NCBI GenBank assembly: GCA_023548195.1
Contig: JAJHZJ010000221.1
Location: 682,001-746,000 of the forward strand
Source: Bettongia penicillata ogilbyi
Taxonomy: Eukaryota; Chordata; Mammalia; Diprotodontia; Potoroidae
Length of the DNA: 64,000 nt
Reading direction: 5' to 3'
Under the pieces are notes generated by a model that worked only from the letters and a program-made list of their open reading frames with translations, made no database searches and was not told the DNA's origin. Of this stretch, positions 1 to 21,794 are shown piece after piece. How positions within the stretch are numbered: position 1 is the stretch's first letter; every line of letters begins with the position of its first letter. Position numbers and translations under genes: made by a program.

Positions 1-399
1 ACCTGTGATTTTCCTTGGCCCATTAGAATCCCCAGGCCACTACTAACCCTTCTCTTTGTGCTTTATCTTTTTCCCTATACACTGTCATCTGCTCACACTA
101 ACAAACCCAAAGAGAGTACATACCTTGCTACCCTCACCAAGAGTCTGGAGATTCCAGAATTATTCCACACATTTTTAGTAGGAAAAATCAGTCAGATTTC
201 ATGACTTCTTCTAGCAGTATTTTGCAACGCAGGAATAGGTGAAGAGAAATGGGATGGAGGGAGTTCTGAGAAATGGGAATTTATTAATTGAGAATTGTAC
301 GGTTGCTTGTCGTCCTTCATTCCCAATTGGGTTGGGCGGGTGTGGGGGAAACAGAGCTTAGATGACTTCTTAGGCAATGTGTACATTCAAAATAACATG

Positions 400-560
400 G
401 AATTTGGTGTTAAAAGATTTGGATTCAAATTCTGAAGTCAGCATTTACTACCTGTGAAACCTTAAGCAAGTCACACAAACCCTCTGAGGTTTTCCTTCCT
501 CATTTGGAAAATGAGGATTATGAGTCTAAATGACATCTAAAGACTCCAAATTTATGATTC
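400..560 (+). repeat. MIR/CORE-SINE fragment
   Basis: GGATTCAAATTCTGA, CTTAAGCAAGTCACACAAAC and an ATTTGGAAAATGAGGAT tail. Confidence 0.55.
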
Positions 561-734
561 TTTCAACTGTAACAACTCAACAGAGTTTTTACAAGGTGAA
601 AATTGTTTTCCTAATGAAGTTGAAGGAGTAAAGCCATTCTGTTCAAAAACAGAAGCTTTCCAAAGATCATTTTTATAAAAAACATGAAAATATAGGTTTA
701 TTTTTCCTTTGAATCACAAAATTTTTTCAAATGC

Positions 735-930
735 AAACTCCTAACAATGGAATGACCAAACATGATCCCAGAGGACCAGTGATGAAACATGCTTCCAACC
801 CAGCTCCTGACAGAGAGGCGACAGACTTGGGATGCAGAATGATATACACAGCCAACCTGGGAATTTGGTTCAAGTATGCATACTTGTTATAAGAGGTTTG
901 TTTTCCTTTTGTTTTCCAATGGGAACACAA
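735..930 (+). repeat. LINE-type 3' tail, family not assigned
   Basis: Contains the recurrent blocks GACCAGTGATGAAACATGCT and a CCTGACAGAGAGG-type motif shared with 40060-40450 and 50555-50945. Confidence 0.5.
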
Positions 931-1189
931 AAGATGAAAAGGAGAAAATATGGATTTTGGTCATTAAAAATAATTTTTAATTTGCTTCTACATTTGCCCA
1001 ACTCTTAACAGAAACTATCTAGAAAGTAATATCAGGTATGAATCACCATTCTGTCATTGGAGCTGAAAGGAATAACATTTTAACATTCAGATTTTAAGGA
1101 GGGAAGAAACAGCATGCAATGAATAAAGATCCAGCCTCGGAATGTGGAACACGCAGCTTCAAGTCTCCCACTCCAACACATAATGGTCA

Positions 1190-1410
1190 ATATAATAGAT
1201 AAAAGGCTGGCCTCAGAGTCTGAAGGACCTAGGTTCATGTGCCACCTCTGGTTGTGTGACTCCAAGCAAGTTACTTAACTTCCCAGTGACCCAGACAACT
1301 CTCCAACACTATAAATTGTACAACAGTTGCAGTTCTGTGTTGGTAAAGAAAGCTTCCTCAACCAGAATGCCCTGTACAAATGAAGTGACAGCATTGGACT
1401 AAGGGGAAAA
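1190..1410 (+). repeat. tRNA-derived SINE with TAAATTG tail type
   Basis: CCTAGGTTCATGTGCC, CAAGCAAGTTACTTAAC, CACTATAAATTGTACAACAG. Confidence 0.55.
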
Positions 1411-1934
1411 ATAGGATGGCAAAGGCAATTCCCAAAGAAAGATTTGTCTCAGAAAGGGTGTGTTGGAAAAGTATTAGTAGCATTTTAGGAAGGTGTGATT
1501 GTAACTCCATGCCAGAGTCAACCTAATACCATGATGAAGTGGAAGGACAGCTAAGGCTGTTAGTATCATGCAATTTTTAAAAATATTTCAATTGCTTACC
1601 TAGCTAATCAGTATCTATATCACATACCCAACATGCCAGGTAAATTGCTTGACATTTTCTTTTTTCAACTGGCATCTCAAGGCTAAGATAAACAATGTGA
1701 TTTTTTTAAACAAAAACTTGAATATTTAACAAATAGAAAATATTTAAGGAAAAGTGCTAGAGAGTTCTAAAATAAGTGCTCATTTTTCTTCTTCCTTCTA
1801 CCTACCTGTACCAGGTAAATGTTAAACAAAGAGAGAATTCTAGACCTTGCTGGGAGCTGTAGAGGTACACCTAAGGCTGCTTTTATATTTCAAGGTAAAG
1901 CACCACTATCACCACAACTAATAATTTTTGGTGC

Positions 1935-2203
1935 TGTTTTGTCATTTACAGTCATATCTGACGCTTCATGACCCCATCTGGGGTTTTACTGGCAAAGATA
2001 CCAGAGTGGTTTACCATTCCCTTTTCCAGCTCATTTCACCAGTGAGGAAACTGAGGCAAACAAAGTTACGTGACTTTTTTAGAGTCACACAGGTAGTAAG
2101 TGTCTGAGGGCAGATTTGAACTCAGAAAGATGACTCTTCCTGACTCCAGGCCTGTCACCGTAATCACTACACCACCTAGCGGCCCATAAATAATGATGAT
2201 AGC
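1935..2203 (-). repeat. Marsupial tRNA-derived CORE-SINE, full length
   Basis: The inverse reads GGGCCGCTAGGTGGTGTAGT, CCTCAGTTTCCTCA, CCAGTAAAACCCCAGATGGG, then a tail. Box-B-like sequence is present. Confidence 0.75.
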
Positions 2204-2804
2204 TTGCATTTCTGTGTTAGCCTTATAGTTTACAAAGCATGTTAAATACATGATGTCATTTCAAAGAAATGATTCCTCTCAGGGAAATAAGAAATATAAT
2301 TATTAGCAGAGGCAAGGTAGACTACTCTGAATTTTTGACTCGTGGGGCCCAGAATTTAAACAGTAAGAAAGGAGGTTATTGAATGTGATGAGATACACCT
2401 CCCAGCACCACAAACATTGGTTAGCTAAGATCTGATAGCGACACCTCAAGCCCCTGTAAAACAGGAAACAAAACACAACTGGGGAAGACAAAGATCATAT
2501 CCACCACCTAGTCCTGGTGATGAGTCACACTGGCTAAATAGATACAGGCAGAATAGAAGAGCAAGGTCCATCCAGCATCAGGAAATGGCATCTAGAACCC
2601 AGGGAACCAATGGATTCGGTGCCAACTGGTGTTCACAGTCTGTAGGCTGCAGGTCAGAGAAGATGATAGGGTTTCTTTTCAGCTTTTTTCTTTGCAGAAG
2701 TCAAGATGTCTTGCCTACCCGTCACTACACAAGCAAATTTTAGTAACCCATAGAAAACTTGCATCTGTAATCATTCATTTCACCAAAGTGTTATTCACTC
2801 TCAT

Positions 2805-2995
2805 AGATCTAGAGTAGGAAGGAACCTCAAGAAGCCATCTCATTCAACAACTTCATTTTGTGAAGATACAGATGCTGGGAGAGATTGGATGATTTACCCT
2901 AAGTCATAAAGGTAGAATAAGCAACAGGGGCAGGTTTTGAACTCCAGGTCCTTTGGTCCCCAGAGCCATACTGTCTTCACTGTACCTGCTCCTTC
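2805..2995 (-). repeat. MIR-type repeat
   Basis: GGAAGGAACCTCAAGAAGCC and TTTTGAACTCCAGGTCC. Confidence 0.55.
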
Positions 2996-3029
2996 CCCTA
3001 AAATCCGTCTGCTGGTATTTAAGACCACC

Positions 3030-3135
3030 CAATCAATCAAGAAACCTTTACTGAATACTCACTGTATGTCAGGAATAGTGCTAAATATTAGGGACACAAA
3101 GAGACATTAAGAAAAAAGAAGCTTGCATTCCAAAG
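3030..3135 (+). repeat. TTATTAAGCACCTACTATG-type repeat fragment
   Basis: CAATCAATCAAGAAACCTTT and TGTCAGGAATAGTGCTAAAT blocks. Confidence 0.4.
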
Positions 3136-3505
3136 AGATCCACTTGAACTACAGATTGATAACAAAAACAAAAAAATTTTTCTGCGCAACTGAACTACAT
3201 TATCCCCTTCTGTTGCAAAGGAAAAATATAACTTGTTAGAACAAACCAACTGAAGATTTACGGCAACGAAAACTATTCAACTTCTAGAATTAGGATCCCT
3301 GGAAAGAATGGGAAAAGTATCTATGGTAAACATTCCAACCTAAAAGTTCTTGTGGCTGGGTTTCTGCCTTTTGCCCTTTTCCCTTGCCATAACCAGGCAC
3401 TGCTTGGTGACATGGAGATAAACGTGTGGTCACATTGGCCAGCATATGTTAATCACTTGGAAGCAAGTAATTGGAAAGAAAACCCTGGTTCCCCAGCTCA
3501 TACGT

Positions 3506-13377
<9,872 letters not shown>

Positions 13378-14044
13378 TCACTGAATCTTTCCTGAGGAGT
13401 TCTGCCTTGAGGGACCAGGCTGAGACTAGAACCTTGGTCACAGCACTGTACACATTAGAAGAAATCAATTATGCAGTCTGTCCTCTATCTGCACAGAATT
13501 TACATCAGGCTAACCTGAAGAGTAACTTTCTCTTATTCATTGATTGCTTTGTCATACCTTCACAAGAATTGACTTAGTTTCCAGAATTTGCCACATTCAA
13601 TTTGATCCAGTTCAATTAATATTTATGGAGTACAGACAATGTGTCTGGAATATGTATCATTTATTTATCCATTCTCAGGCTTCAGAGATGAGCAAACTCA
13701 GTAGTTCTAAAATATTCAGCCAATTTCCCCTAGGTTTTGTTGGGTCATATATCTCAAAAACTATAATTTTCTAATTCTAGGAAAAAAAACCTCTACAATG
13801 CTTCTGTACCTACCACCTGCCTCCCTGGATGGCCTTAATTCTTGCTCTTCAGAGACCTGAGCCTTTCCTTTTGCACTCTTCTGCCAGGCCTGGTGATAAA
13901 CAGAACTCACAGGCACTAGCTCTCTGTGGATTTTATCTTCACTTAAATTAGCAATTTGATCTTAACTGAACCTGGAGCCTATAGGTTTTCCTGTATTGAT
14001 TGGTTTGTATTTATCAAGTCCTAATGAAAACCTGGGAGACAGAT

Positions 14045-14270
14045 TAGGTAGAAGATAGAGAGCCTATTTCCTCTGAGACAGAGAGAGTGGGTTTGAATTC
14101 CATCAATGACACAAATTGGCTGTGGGAACCTGGCATGTCACTTAACTTCTCAGTGCCCCAAGGCAATTCTCTAAGACTAAAAACTGCAAATCAGTGGCTG
14201 ACCTTGACTGGTAGAGAAAGTTTCCTTGCAAGGACCTCCCCCTACTCATTAAATCACAAGTCAGGCAAAA
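14045..14270 (+). repeat. tRNA-derived SINE with TAAATTG tail type
   Basis: GGTTTGAATTCCATC, CATGTCACTTAACTTCTCAG, TCTCTAAGACTAAAAACTGC. Confidence 0.55.
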
Positions 14271-14299
14271 GCAAAGTAACGACCAGAAAACTTAGAATG

Positions 14300-14560
14300 A
14301 GACAACCAGACTGCATGAAAACACATGTAAAGACTTAGATGAGCTGATGCAAAATGAAGTCACTGAGTCAAGAAAACGGTAGGCACTACTATTATGGAGA
14401 TGGAAAGACCACAAGTGCAAAATAATCAAAATTAAATATTTCAAAAGTGTAAAGAACTTGGTCCGTAAGAAGGGATGTGAGAGGACATCTCCCTTTACTA
14501 CTTGGCAGAGGTGAAGGACTCCAGATTTTGAATACCACATAAAATGCCTAAGTTTTTTCA
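14300..14560 (+). repeat. LINE-type 3' tail, same family, diverged
   Basis: Starts with a block like AGACTTAGATGAGCTGATGC, comparable to 40200 and 50640. Confidence 0.4.
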
Positions 14561-15339
14561 ATATGTTGATCAGGTTCCCTTACCCATTAAAAAAACCCTT
14601 TATTAAAAGGGATGACTCTTCAGTAGGGGAAGGCTGATGAATCCAACAGGAAATCTAATCAATAGAATCTATTATTTTTTAAAAGAGAAACAAAATGTCC
14701 AGGACTAGGCAGATTGAGAGAAATGATTATTTCTCTCTTGTATTAGTAACTAATTATTGATTTAGGACCAAGATTTTTTCCCCTTTTATATTTCCTTATC
14801 CAGAAATCACCCAGTGTGGAAAATTTTTCTCAAAGACTTACCCAGGTTAAAGATTAAATCAAAGACAGTAAAAGAAATTCTAAGTTTAGGCTAACAGGAG
14901 GATTCCTGCTCATTATACTTACTCAGACAGGTCTGGGAAAATATGGGTTCTCCCTTTTGTTAGACAGGTGATATGGAAATTGATGTCTCTTTGATGAAGA
15001 CTTGGGCAATCCATGTCACTGTACAAGACCCTTATTGGAATATAGCCCACCTCTCATTGTAATATTCATTCTCTCATTAATTGTTAACCAGTCAGAGTTC
15101 ATTGCCACCCTCAGAAACACCTACTCTTCCATGGTTATATAAATTGTGAGCCTATACCATGAGGGGTCTTCAGCATTCAAGAGTACCACTGACCTATTTT
15201 ATTAATAAATATGCTAGGCTTATTGATAAAATTATTAAATTGCCCAGAAATGATATCTCTCAAACTTTTTAAATGTTACAAGGTGGTGATGCTGCCAGAC
15301 TGTGCTCCAGTCAGATATCTAGAGCATTGTGTTCATGAG

Positions 15340-15713
15340 CTGAACTCAGGCCTCTCATACAAGGAAGGGCAGTCAAGAGCTGGAAAGTGTCCCAAGAACA
15401 ATCCCCAGGATGGTGAAGGGTGGCAAGTTCACGCCATGTAAGAATCAGATAAAGGAAATGGGGATGTCTAGCCTTATGAAGAGAATATTTAATGGACTGT
15501 TGTCCTCAATTCTGTTGGGTAGAAGAGGCGATAGACTAGTCCATCTTGGCCCCTGAGGACCAGGCCAGTCTAGCAATTGTGAATAGACGTTGCAGAAGCA
15601 AATTTAAGCTTACTATATATAGTCTTACATCCAAGCAATGAGAAGTATCCAGCAGCACAATGGGCTGCCTACAAGCACAGTGGACAGATTCTCCTTCACT
15701 GAAGGTCTTCAAG
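15340..15713 (+). repeat. L3/CR1-type LINE 3' fragment, target of the half-L1
   Basis: AGCACAATGGGCTGCCT and CACTGAAGGTCTTCAAG precede the half-L1. The flank after it (18709 onward) is only weakly recognisable. Confidence 0.55.
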
Positions 15714-15726
15714 AAAAGGCTGTCCT
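15714..15726. repeat. Left target-site duplication of the half-L1
   Basis: AAAAGGCTGTCCT is repeated exactly at 18696-18708. Confidence 0.85.
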
Positions 15727-15738
15727 GGGGGCGGAGCC

Positions 15739-15748
15739 AAGATGGCGG
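15739..15748 (+). promoter_or_regulatory. YY1-type motif at the start of the half-L1
   Basis: AAGATGGCGG lies at element positions 13-22. Human L1 has a YY1 site at nearly the same place that positions transcription initiation. Here it marks the probable internal promoter. Confidence 0.5.
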
Positions 15749-16555
15749 AGTAGAAGGACGCACATTTACGAGCTCTGAAACCAAAGCCCATAGAATTAAT
15801 GTAAAAAGAGTCCCCCATAACTTCTGGGTCAATACAAGGTGTGCAGAAGAAGAGGTTCCTGGGAGCCCTGGAGACCCATCCCCAGAGTCCGGCGCGCCCC
15901 GGAAAGTGGACCCCACCCCAACGCTGCCTTGGCTGCGGCCCCAGAGAAGCTGATCCGAGCAGGCTTCAGAGACGGAAGCTCCGGCAGCCAGGAAAGTCCC
16001 TCCGCCCACAGAAGCAGGTCAGTGAGAGAGGCCGGGCTGGAGGAGAGGGGAAGCAGGGCGTCTCTGTGACTCTGGCCCCCTCGGGAGGAAGCGGCGGCGG
16101 CAGAGACGGGGGCAGGAAGGGCGGAGGCAGAGGTGTGGGCGGTGGCTGAGGCGGCAGCGGACCCGGACCCAGGAATCCCCCAGGGGCAGGCAGGATCTTC
16201 ATTACGGAAGATTCCTGCATAGGACCTGACGGAGTTGAGCCTGGGAGATGGCCCTGCCCCCACCCCGCTCTGTTACTGAAGGCTTCTGCTTAAAGCCCCC
16301 AGGGGAGCAGGGTTTGGGAGGCGGGCCCCCCACCCCGCCCCCACCCGCTCCATTCCTGAAAGTCTCTGCATAAAGCCCCTGAGGGATCAGAGTCTCGGAG
16401 GTGGCCCTGGCCCCACCCCAGCACCTGAACTAAAGCTCACTGATTGACAGCCGGCAGGAGGAAAGCCCATTTAAATCTCAGAGGCCAAGCACTAGCTGGG
16501 CGGATCCAGGCGGAGGTGGAAAGGAATCTCAGAAGTCAAGTAACTGGCTGGGAAA

Positions 16556-17656
16556 ATGCCTAGAAAAGGGAAGAAAAATAAGACTTTAGAGAGTTTTTTC
16601 CAACAAATTCAAATGATCCCGACCTTCGGATCTGATGATGAGGACGTATCCTTGCCATCAGGGAAAGAGGTGGAGGGCGGGGCCTCAGTACCCCAGACAC
16701 CCCAGGGGGGTGGTGGGTGGGCTCAGGCCCTGGAAGAGCTCAAAAAGGATTTTGAAAAGCAAGTTAGACAGGTGGAGGAAAAACTGGGAAGAGAAATGTC
16801 AGAGATGCAACAGAAGTATGAAAACCGGGTCAATACCTTGGTAAAGGAGACCCAAAAAAATGCTGAGGAAATTAACACCTTGAAAAATAGGCTCACCCAA
16901 TTGGCAAAGGAGGTTCAAAAAGCCAATGAGGAGAAGAATGCTTTCAAAAGCAGAATGAGCCAAATGGAAAAAGAGGCTCAAAAGCTCACTGAATTTAATA
17001 GTTCTCTCAAAATTAGAATGGAACAGATGGAGTCTAATGACTTTATGAGAAACCAAGAAATCACCAAACAAAACCAAAAGAATGAAAAAATGGAAGAGAA
17101 TGTGAAATATCTCATGGGAAAAACAACTGACCTGGAAAATAGATCCAGGACAGACAATTTAAAAATTATGGGACTACCTGAAACTCATGATCAAAAAAAG
17201 AGCCTAGACATCATCTTCCATGAAATTATCAAGGAAAACTGCCCTGACATTCTAGAACCAGAGGGCAAAATAAGTATTGAAAGAATCCATCGATCACCAC
17301 CTGAAAGAGATCCAAAAAGAGAAACTCCTAGGAACATTGTGGCCAAATTCCAGAACTCCCAGCTCAAGGAAAAAATCTTACAAGCAGCTAGAAAGAAACA
17401 ATTCCAGTACTGTGGAAATACAATCAGGATAACCCAAGATCTAGCAGCTTCTACATTAAGGGATCGAAGGGCGTGGAATAGGATATTCCAGAAGGCAAAG
17501 GAACTAGAACTCAAACCAAGAATCACCTACCCAGCTAAACTGAGTATAATACTTCAAGGGAAAATATGGTCTTTCAATGAAACAGAGGACTTTCAATCAT
17601 TCTTGATGAAAAGACCAGAGCTGAAAAGAAAATTTGACTTTCAAACACAAGAATGA
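16556..17656 (+). CDS. L1-type ORF1 protein of a half-L1 element (366 codons, intact)
   Basis: The protein starts MPRKGKKNKT. Residues 55-195 form a long coiled coil containing four tandem 21-residue units starting at 88, 109, 130 and 151. The RNA-recognition domain runs from about 200 (NLKIMGLPE) to 285 and includes RETPRNIVAKF at 255-265. The C-terminal domain follows with RITQDLAASTL, RRAWNRIF and YPAKLS (325-330). This is the layout of mammalian L1 ORF1p, a trimeric RNA-binding chaperone. Residues 40-54 are Gly/Pro-rich and flexible. No ORF2 follows. The start is chosen because it is the first ATG of the frame and the family start is conserved in the second copy at 32121. Confidence 0.92.
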   Translation: MPRKGKKNKTLESFFQQIQMIPTFGSDDEDVSLPSGKEVEGGASVPQTPQGGGGWAQALEELKKDFEKQVRQVEEKLGREMSEMQQKYENRVNTLVKETQKNAEEINTLKNRLTQLAKEVQKANEEKNAFKSRMSQMEKEAQKLTEFNSSLKIRMEQMESNDFMRNQEITKQNQKNEKMEENVKYLMGKTTDLENRSRTDNLKIMGLPETHDQKKSLDIIFHEIIKENCPDILEPEGKISIERIHRSPPERDPKRETPRNIVAKFQNSQLKEKILQAARKKQFQYCGNTIRITQDLAASTLRDRRAWNRIFQKAKELELKPRITYPAKLSIILQGKIWSFNETEDFQSFLMKRPELKRKFDFQTQE

Positions 17657-18695
17657 GAAGAAGCATGAAAAAGTAAACAGCAAAGAGAAGTCTTAAGGGA
17701 CTTACCAGAAGTGAACTGTTTACACTCATACAGGGAAAGACAATATTTCTAACTCTTAAAACTTTTCAGTATCTGGGTAGTTGGTGGGACCACACACACA
17801 CATGTACACGCATGCACACACATACACACATACACACACATACAGAGATAGAGACCACAGATTGAACTGAATAGGATGGGACCATACCTTAAAAGAAACT
17901 AGGGTAAATGGTGAGAGAGAAATGTAGGGGGAGGAAAGGGAGGGAAAGGGAAGGGGGTAACTATATGTCATTTAAGAGGCAGGTAGGAGTTTTTCTTAGT
18001 GGAGGGATAAAGAGGAGAGCTGAGAAAAAAAAACAAAAAAACAAGAAGCTTTACCCTCATCACATTTGACTAAACGAAGGAGTGAAATGCACACTCATTT
18101 TGGTATGAAAACCTATCTTACAGTATAAGAAAGTGGGGGAGGAGATATTGCAAGGGGGGGGATGATGGAAGGGAGGGCAAAGGGAGGAGGGAGCAATTTG
18201 AAGTCAACACTTGGGGAGGGACAGGATCAAAAGACAGAAGAGAAACAAGGAGGGGCAGGTTAGGAGGGATGGTAATCCAGTTAGTCTTACACAACACGAC
18301 TATCAGGGAGGTCATTGGCAGAACTACACAGATATGGCCTATATTGAATTGCCTGCCTTGCCAAAGGGAATGGGTGGGGAGGGAGGGATGGGGAGAATTT
18401 GGAACTCAAAGTTTTAGGAACAACTGTTTAGTATTGTTGTTGCAACTAGGAAAGAAGACATACAGTTAAGGAGGAATAGAAAGTCATCTGGCCCTACAGG
18501 AGAAAAGAGAAGATGGAGACAAGAGAAGGGAGAGATGACAGAAGAGAGGGCAGATTGGAGATAGGGAAAATTAGATTGCTTGGGGTATTGGGGTGGGGGG
18601 AGGGCATAAAAGGGGAGAAAATTTGGAACCCCAAAATTTGTGAAAATGAATGTAAGAAAAATAAATAAATAAATAAATAAAAATTAAAAAAAAAA

Positions 18696-18708
18696 AAAAG
18701 GCTGTCCT
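18696..18708. repeat. Right target-site duplication of the half-L1
   Basis: Exact copy of 15714-15726, merging with the poly-A tail on its left. Confidence 0.85.
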
Positions 18709-19005
18709 TTGGTATAACCCCAGCCCTGAAACCTAAGTGACCAGAGAGCCTGAAGAGACTCAACCACTTGAAGAAAACTCCAAGAAGACTCGAAGAAGAC
18801 TTAAAGAAGACAGAAGAGCTCTCCTCTCTCCCACCCCAGACTTCAGCTATACCATTGAGGAGAGAGTCCCATACCAAGAGGTTTGGGGACTGGGGTTACA
18901 ATTGGAAAACTGTTTTTTCTGAACAGAGATGGAGATACAGGTGTGAGATGGGAAGAATGTGTCCAGGCTTTCTGGGCTAATGTGAAATGGTCTTAAAGTC
19001 TAAAA

Positions 19006-19170
19006 CAGAGGTGTTAAACACAAGATTAAAATGTAATTGGGAAATATTTTACAAAATGAATTAAAATACAATAGAGTATAGGTAATGTCAGTTTGTGGTT
19101 TTCTAAGTCAAAATGAAATGCTGGGAGTCTTGGTTTAATAGTCATTTCTATTTGAGTTTGACATCACCAT
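19006..19170 (+). mobile_element. hAT-type non-autonomous element, internally deleted
   Basis: Starts CAGAGGTGTTAAACAC and ends near GAGTTTGACATCACC. The inner block TTAAAATGTAATTGGGAAAT is shared with 21680-21790 and 49438-50106. Confidence 0.6.
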
Positions 19171-19679
19171 TTTGAAGGAAAGAGTGATTTTGACAAAAAA
19201 ATATATTTTGGTGGCTCCATTTCTTTGCTTTCTGAAACCAGAACTATTCAAATGTCATAAACTATTGAATCTATTGAAAACCCTCCCTACAATCAAAAGC
19301 TCAACAAGTTCCTCCTTCTTTTGCTTCTTACAGGACTCTGAACAGGCTTCTGAATTTCCCTTCCAGACGGGCTCCAGTCTCTCTGCCTGGCCTCATACCT
19401 GTCTGTTCCTATAGTCATTTGGTCAACATCTCCAGTCTGAACTTTGTCCCTACAGAATCACTGAATTACTTATGGAACTAATTTGCTTAACTGGTACAGC
19501 CTCCATTTAAAATTTTCCTTTCTACTTCCTTATTTAGCTCTATTCCCTTTCTTTGATCAATAATTTACTTTCTTTTCTTTTCCTTTAAAGCAATGGTTGG
19601 AGCCAGGAATTCCAAGTCATTCAAATCCATCTGTTGCTTCAGTGTTCACATCTTTAAAATGAAATAGTAACAGTAGCTG

Positions 19680-20060
19680 TCACTTATCTGTCCAAAGACT
19701 TCAAATTCCACCTCCTATTCCTTTGCACAGGTTATTCCCCGTACCAACAATGCCCTCCCCCTTCACTCTCACCTTCTGGCATCTCTAGCTTCCTTCAAAG
19801 CTCAGCTCCAGACATAGCTCAGACATGAGACTGTTCCTGATCTTGTCCTCCAAGTCATGTGTCTCACATAAAATTACCTCACATGTCTCTTATATCTACT
19901 TTGTATATACATCTATGTGCACAGATTGTTTCCCCCACTAAGCTCTTTGAGGATAAAGATTAGATTTTTTTCCCTTCATTATCTGAGTCAGATCCGCATG
20001 GTACCTAGTATATCAAATGCACTTTGAAAAGACTGATTGATGAATCAAAGGTAACAAGAT
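19680..20060 (+). repeat. L2-type LINE 3' end
   Basis: CTTCCTTCAAAGCTCAGCTC, then CCCACTAAGCTCTTTGAGGA and a closing GATTGATGAATC block. Confidence 0.65.
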
Positions 20061-20689
20061 AACATAGACAGTGCTGTCAGCTCCCAGGAGGGAGGTATGA
20101 TAATGTAGTATACTGCTGCCAGATCTGCATGCTTAGCCTTCCCTAGTCATACATTTTGCTTTTTTGGACTTCAGTTTAAAAAAAAAAAGCCAACTTTGTG
20201 AACACAAGGTGAGGGAAAGGTAGTTGGATGACAATTCATCAAAAAAAGATCTAGGAATATTAGTGGACTGCAAGTTTGCTGTGATTTCACAATGCGATGG
20301 AGCAGCTAATTCATTCTTAAGCAGAACAAGGGAGGTGATAACGTTATTTTACTACCGCATGCTATGACCTCACTCGGACTGCTGTGCTTCCTTGTAGACA
20401 CCACTTTTTAGGAAGGATATTGGGGAAAGGGTGTGTCCGCAGAAGGGAGCTGCAACAGGAGGGGATAGAAAATCATGCAAAAAAAAAGACCACTTGAAGG
20501 AACTGGGGGAGGGAAGGGGGCACAGGGTGGTATCCTGGAGAAGCTATTTGCCCTCATTGCCTTCACTTCCTCTCTTCCCACTGATTTCTCAACTTCTGCA
20601 GTCTAGCTTCCCGCTGTCTCTGAGGTTACCCAGGAGGTCTTGATGGCCCTCGCCAATGGCCCATTCTCAGCCCCCTTCCTTCTTGAGCT

Positions 20690-21110
20690 TTGCCACAAAG
20701 GACCACCTTCCCCTTCTACTCTATCCTCTCTTTTCTTCCCTGCTGCTTCTCCTCTTACCTGCTTGATGACTCCTCAAGTCCCTTTAACAGAGTATCATTA
20801 CAATCTTGCCTCCCAACTAGGAAGAAGCTAGCCCCACAGCTTTGTCCAGAACCCCCTTTCTCTCTCCATACATTCTCTGAGAGATCTTATCGCTTCCCAT
20901 CGGATCCATCATTATCTCTATACAGATGATTCCTAAATCCATATACCCAGTTAGAGGTCAGTTCTGTATCACCAAGCGGCTTTTGGACCCATCCAACTGA
21001 ATATCCCAAAGACATCCCAAACTCAGGATGTCCAAAATATCACTAATTATCATCCCTTTTCTTCGAACCTTCTCCTCCTTCTATTTTCCCTGTTTCTGTT
21101 GATGGCAACC
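20690..21110 (+). repeat. L2/CR1-type LINE fragment
   Basis: Contains a YTDDS-like reverse-transcriptase motif (CTCTATACAGATGATTCC near 20915) and following blocks. Confidence 0.5.
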
Positions 21111-21334
21111 TTCTGGCTGACCAGGTTTCAAAGCAGGTTTCTAGCCTCAGTCGTCTTCAGTTCTGTTGTAATGCCTCTTAAACTGTGCCTGTCATGAATT
21201 ATTCAATAGTGTCTGACTTACGGTTTCTCTGACTCCTTTTCATTACAGTATGTGTGAGGATAGGTTTACTTTTTAGAATGGTGTTAACTTCAAGGGACTT
21301 CTTCCCTCTGGAGAGTGGAAATAAATAGCCATTA

Positions 21335-21565
21335 ACTACCTTTGATAGGTTCGCAAAACATTTTGCAAACATTATCTCATTTGAATGTCACAACAAACCT
21401 GTGAGGTGGGTGCCATCATTAACCCATTTTACAGATGAGGAAACTGAGGCAGGCAGGAGTTGAGGGACTTGTCCAGGATTAGGGTGTCCAAACTCACATT
21501 TGAACTCAGGTCTTCCTGACTCTAGATTCAGCACTCTGTTCACTGTATCCTCTGCTTGCTATAAA
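21335..21565 (-). repeat. MIR-type CORE-SINE
   Basis: ACATTATCTCATTTGAATG, GGAAACTGAGGCAGGCAGG, AGGTCTTCCTGACTCTAG. Confidence 0.7.
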
Positions 21566-21679
21566 ATACATGCACATATATGCATATACCTATATTTATT
21601 ATGCATAGTTTTACTATTATATTATTATTACTTATATTTATTATATATTTATATGTACCTATATTCAGAATAAAGATCT

Positions 21680-21790
21680 TTGATTTTGCTGAATATTTCC
21701 CAATTACATTTTAATCTGGTTCAGGCTACTCTCAGGAGTGCTGTGGGCTACATGGGGCCTCGTGTTTGCACCTTTAGACTAAGAGACAGC
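21680..21790 (-). mobile_element. hAT-type element fragment
   Basis: Inverse copy of the same family (TTTCCCAATTACATTTTAAT), ending GTGTTTGCACCTTTAG. Confidence 0.55.
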
Positions 21791-21794
21791 ACCA

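Larger units (their letters stand above)
15727..18695 (+). mobile_element. Full-length half-L1 (HAL1-type) retrotransposon with intact ORF1
   Basis: The element is 2.97 kb and carries a GC-rich 5' UTR starting GGGGGCGGAGCCAAGATGG, one ORF1, a 3' UTR with a CA-rich tract (about 17791-17850) and a (TAAA)n/poly-A tail. ORF2 (endonuclease and reverse transcriptase) is absent: the 3' UTR follows the ORF1 stop directly. A perfect 13-bp target-site duplication, AAAAGGCTGTCCT, lies at 15714-15726 and 18696-18708. Half-L1 elements are a known class of ORF1-only L1 derivatives that must borrow ORF2 protein. The perfect duplication and open ORF suggest a fairly young insertion. It landed in an L3/CR1 remnant. 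Confidence 0.88.

Noticed and set aside
15536..16263. Several 80-157 codon frames on both strands before the ORF1
   Set aside because: They lie in the GC-rich 5' UTR of the half-L1, where stops are rare; no domain is visible and the frames are not kept in the second copy.
17756..17971. Possible CRISPR-like or tandem array in the CA-rich region
   Set aside because: It is a CA/TG simple repeat within the half-L1 3' UTR, shared by both copies.
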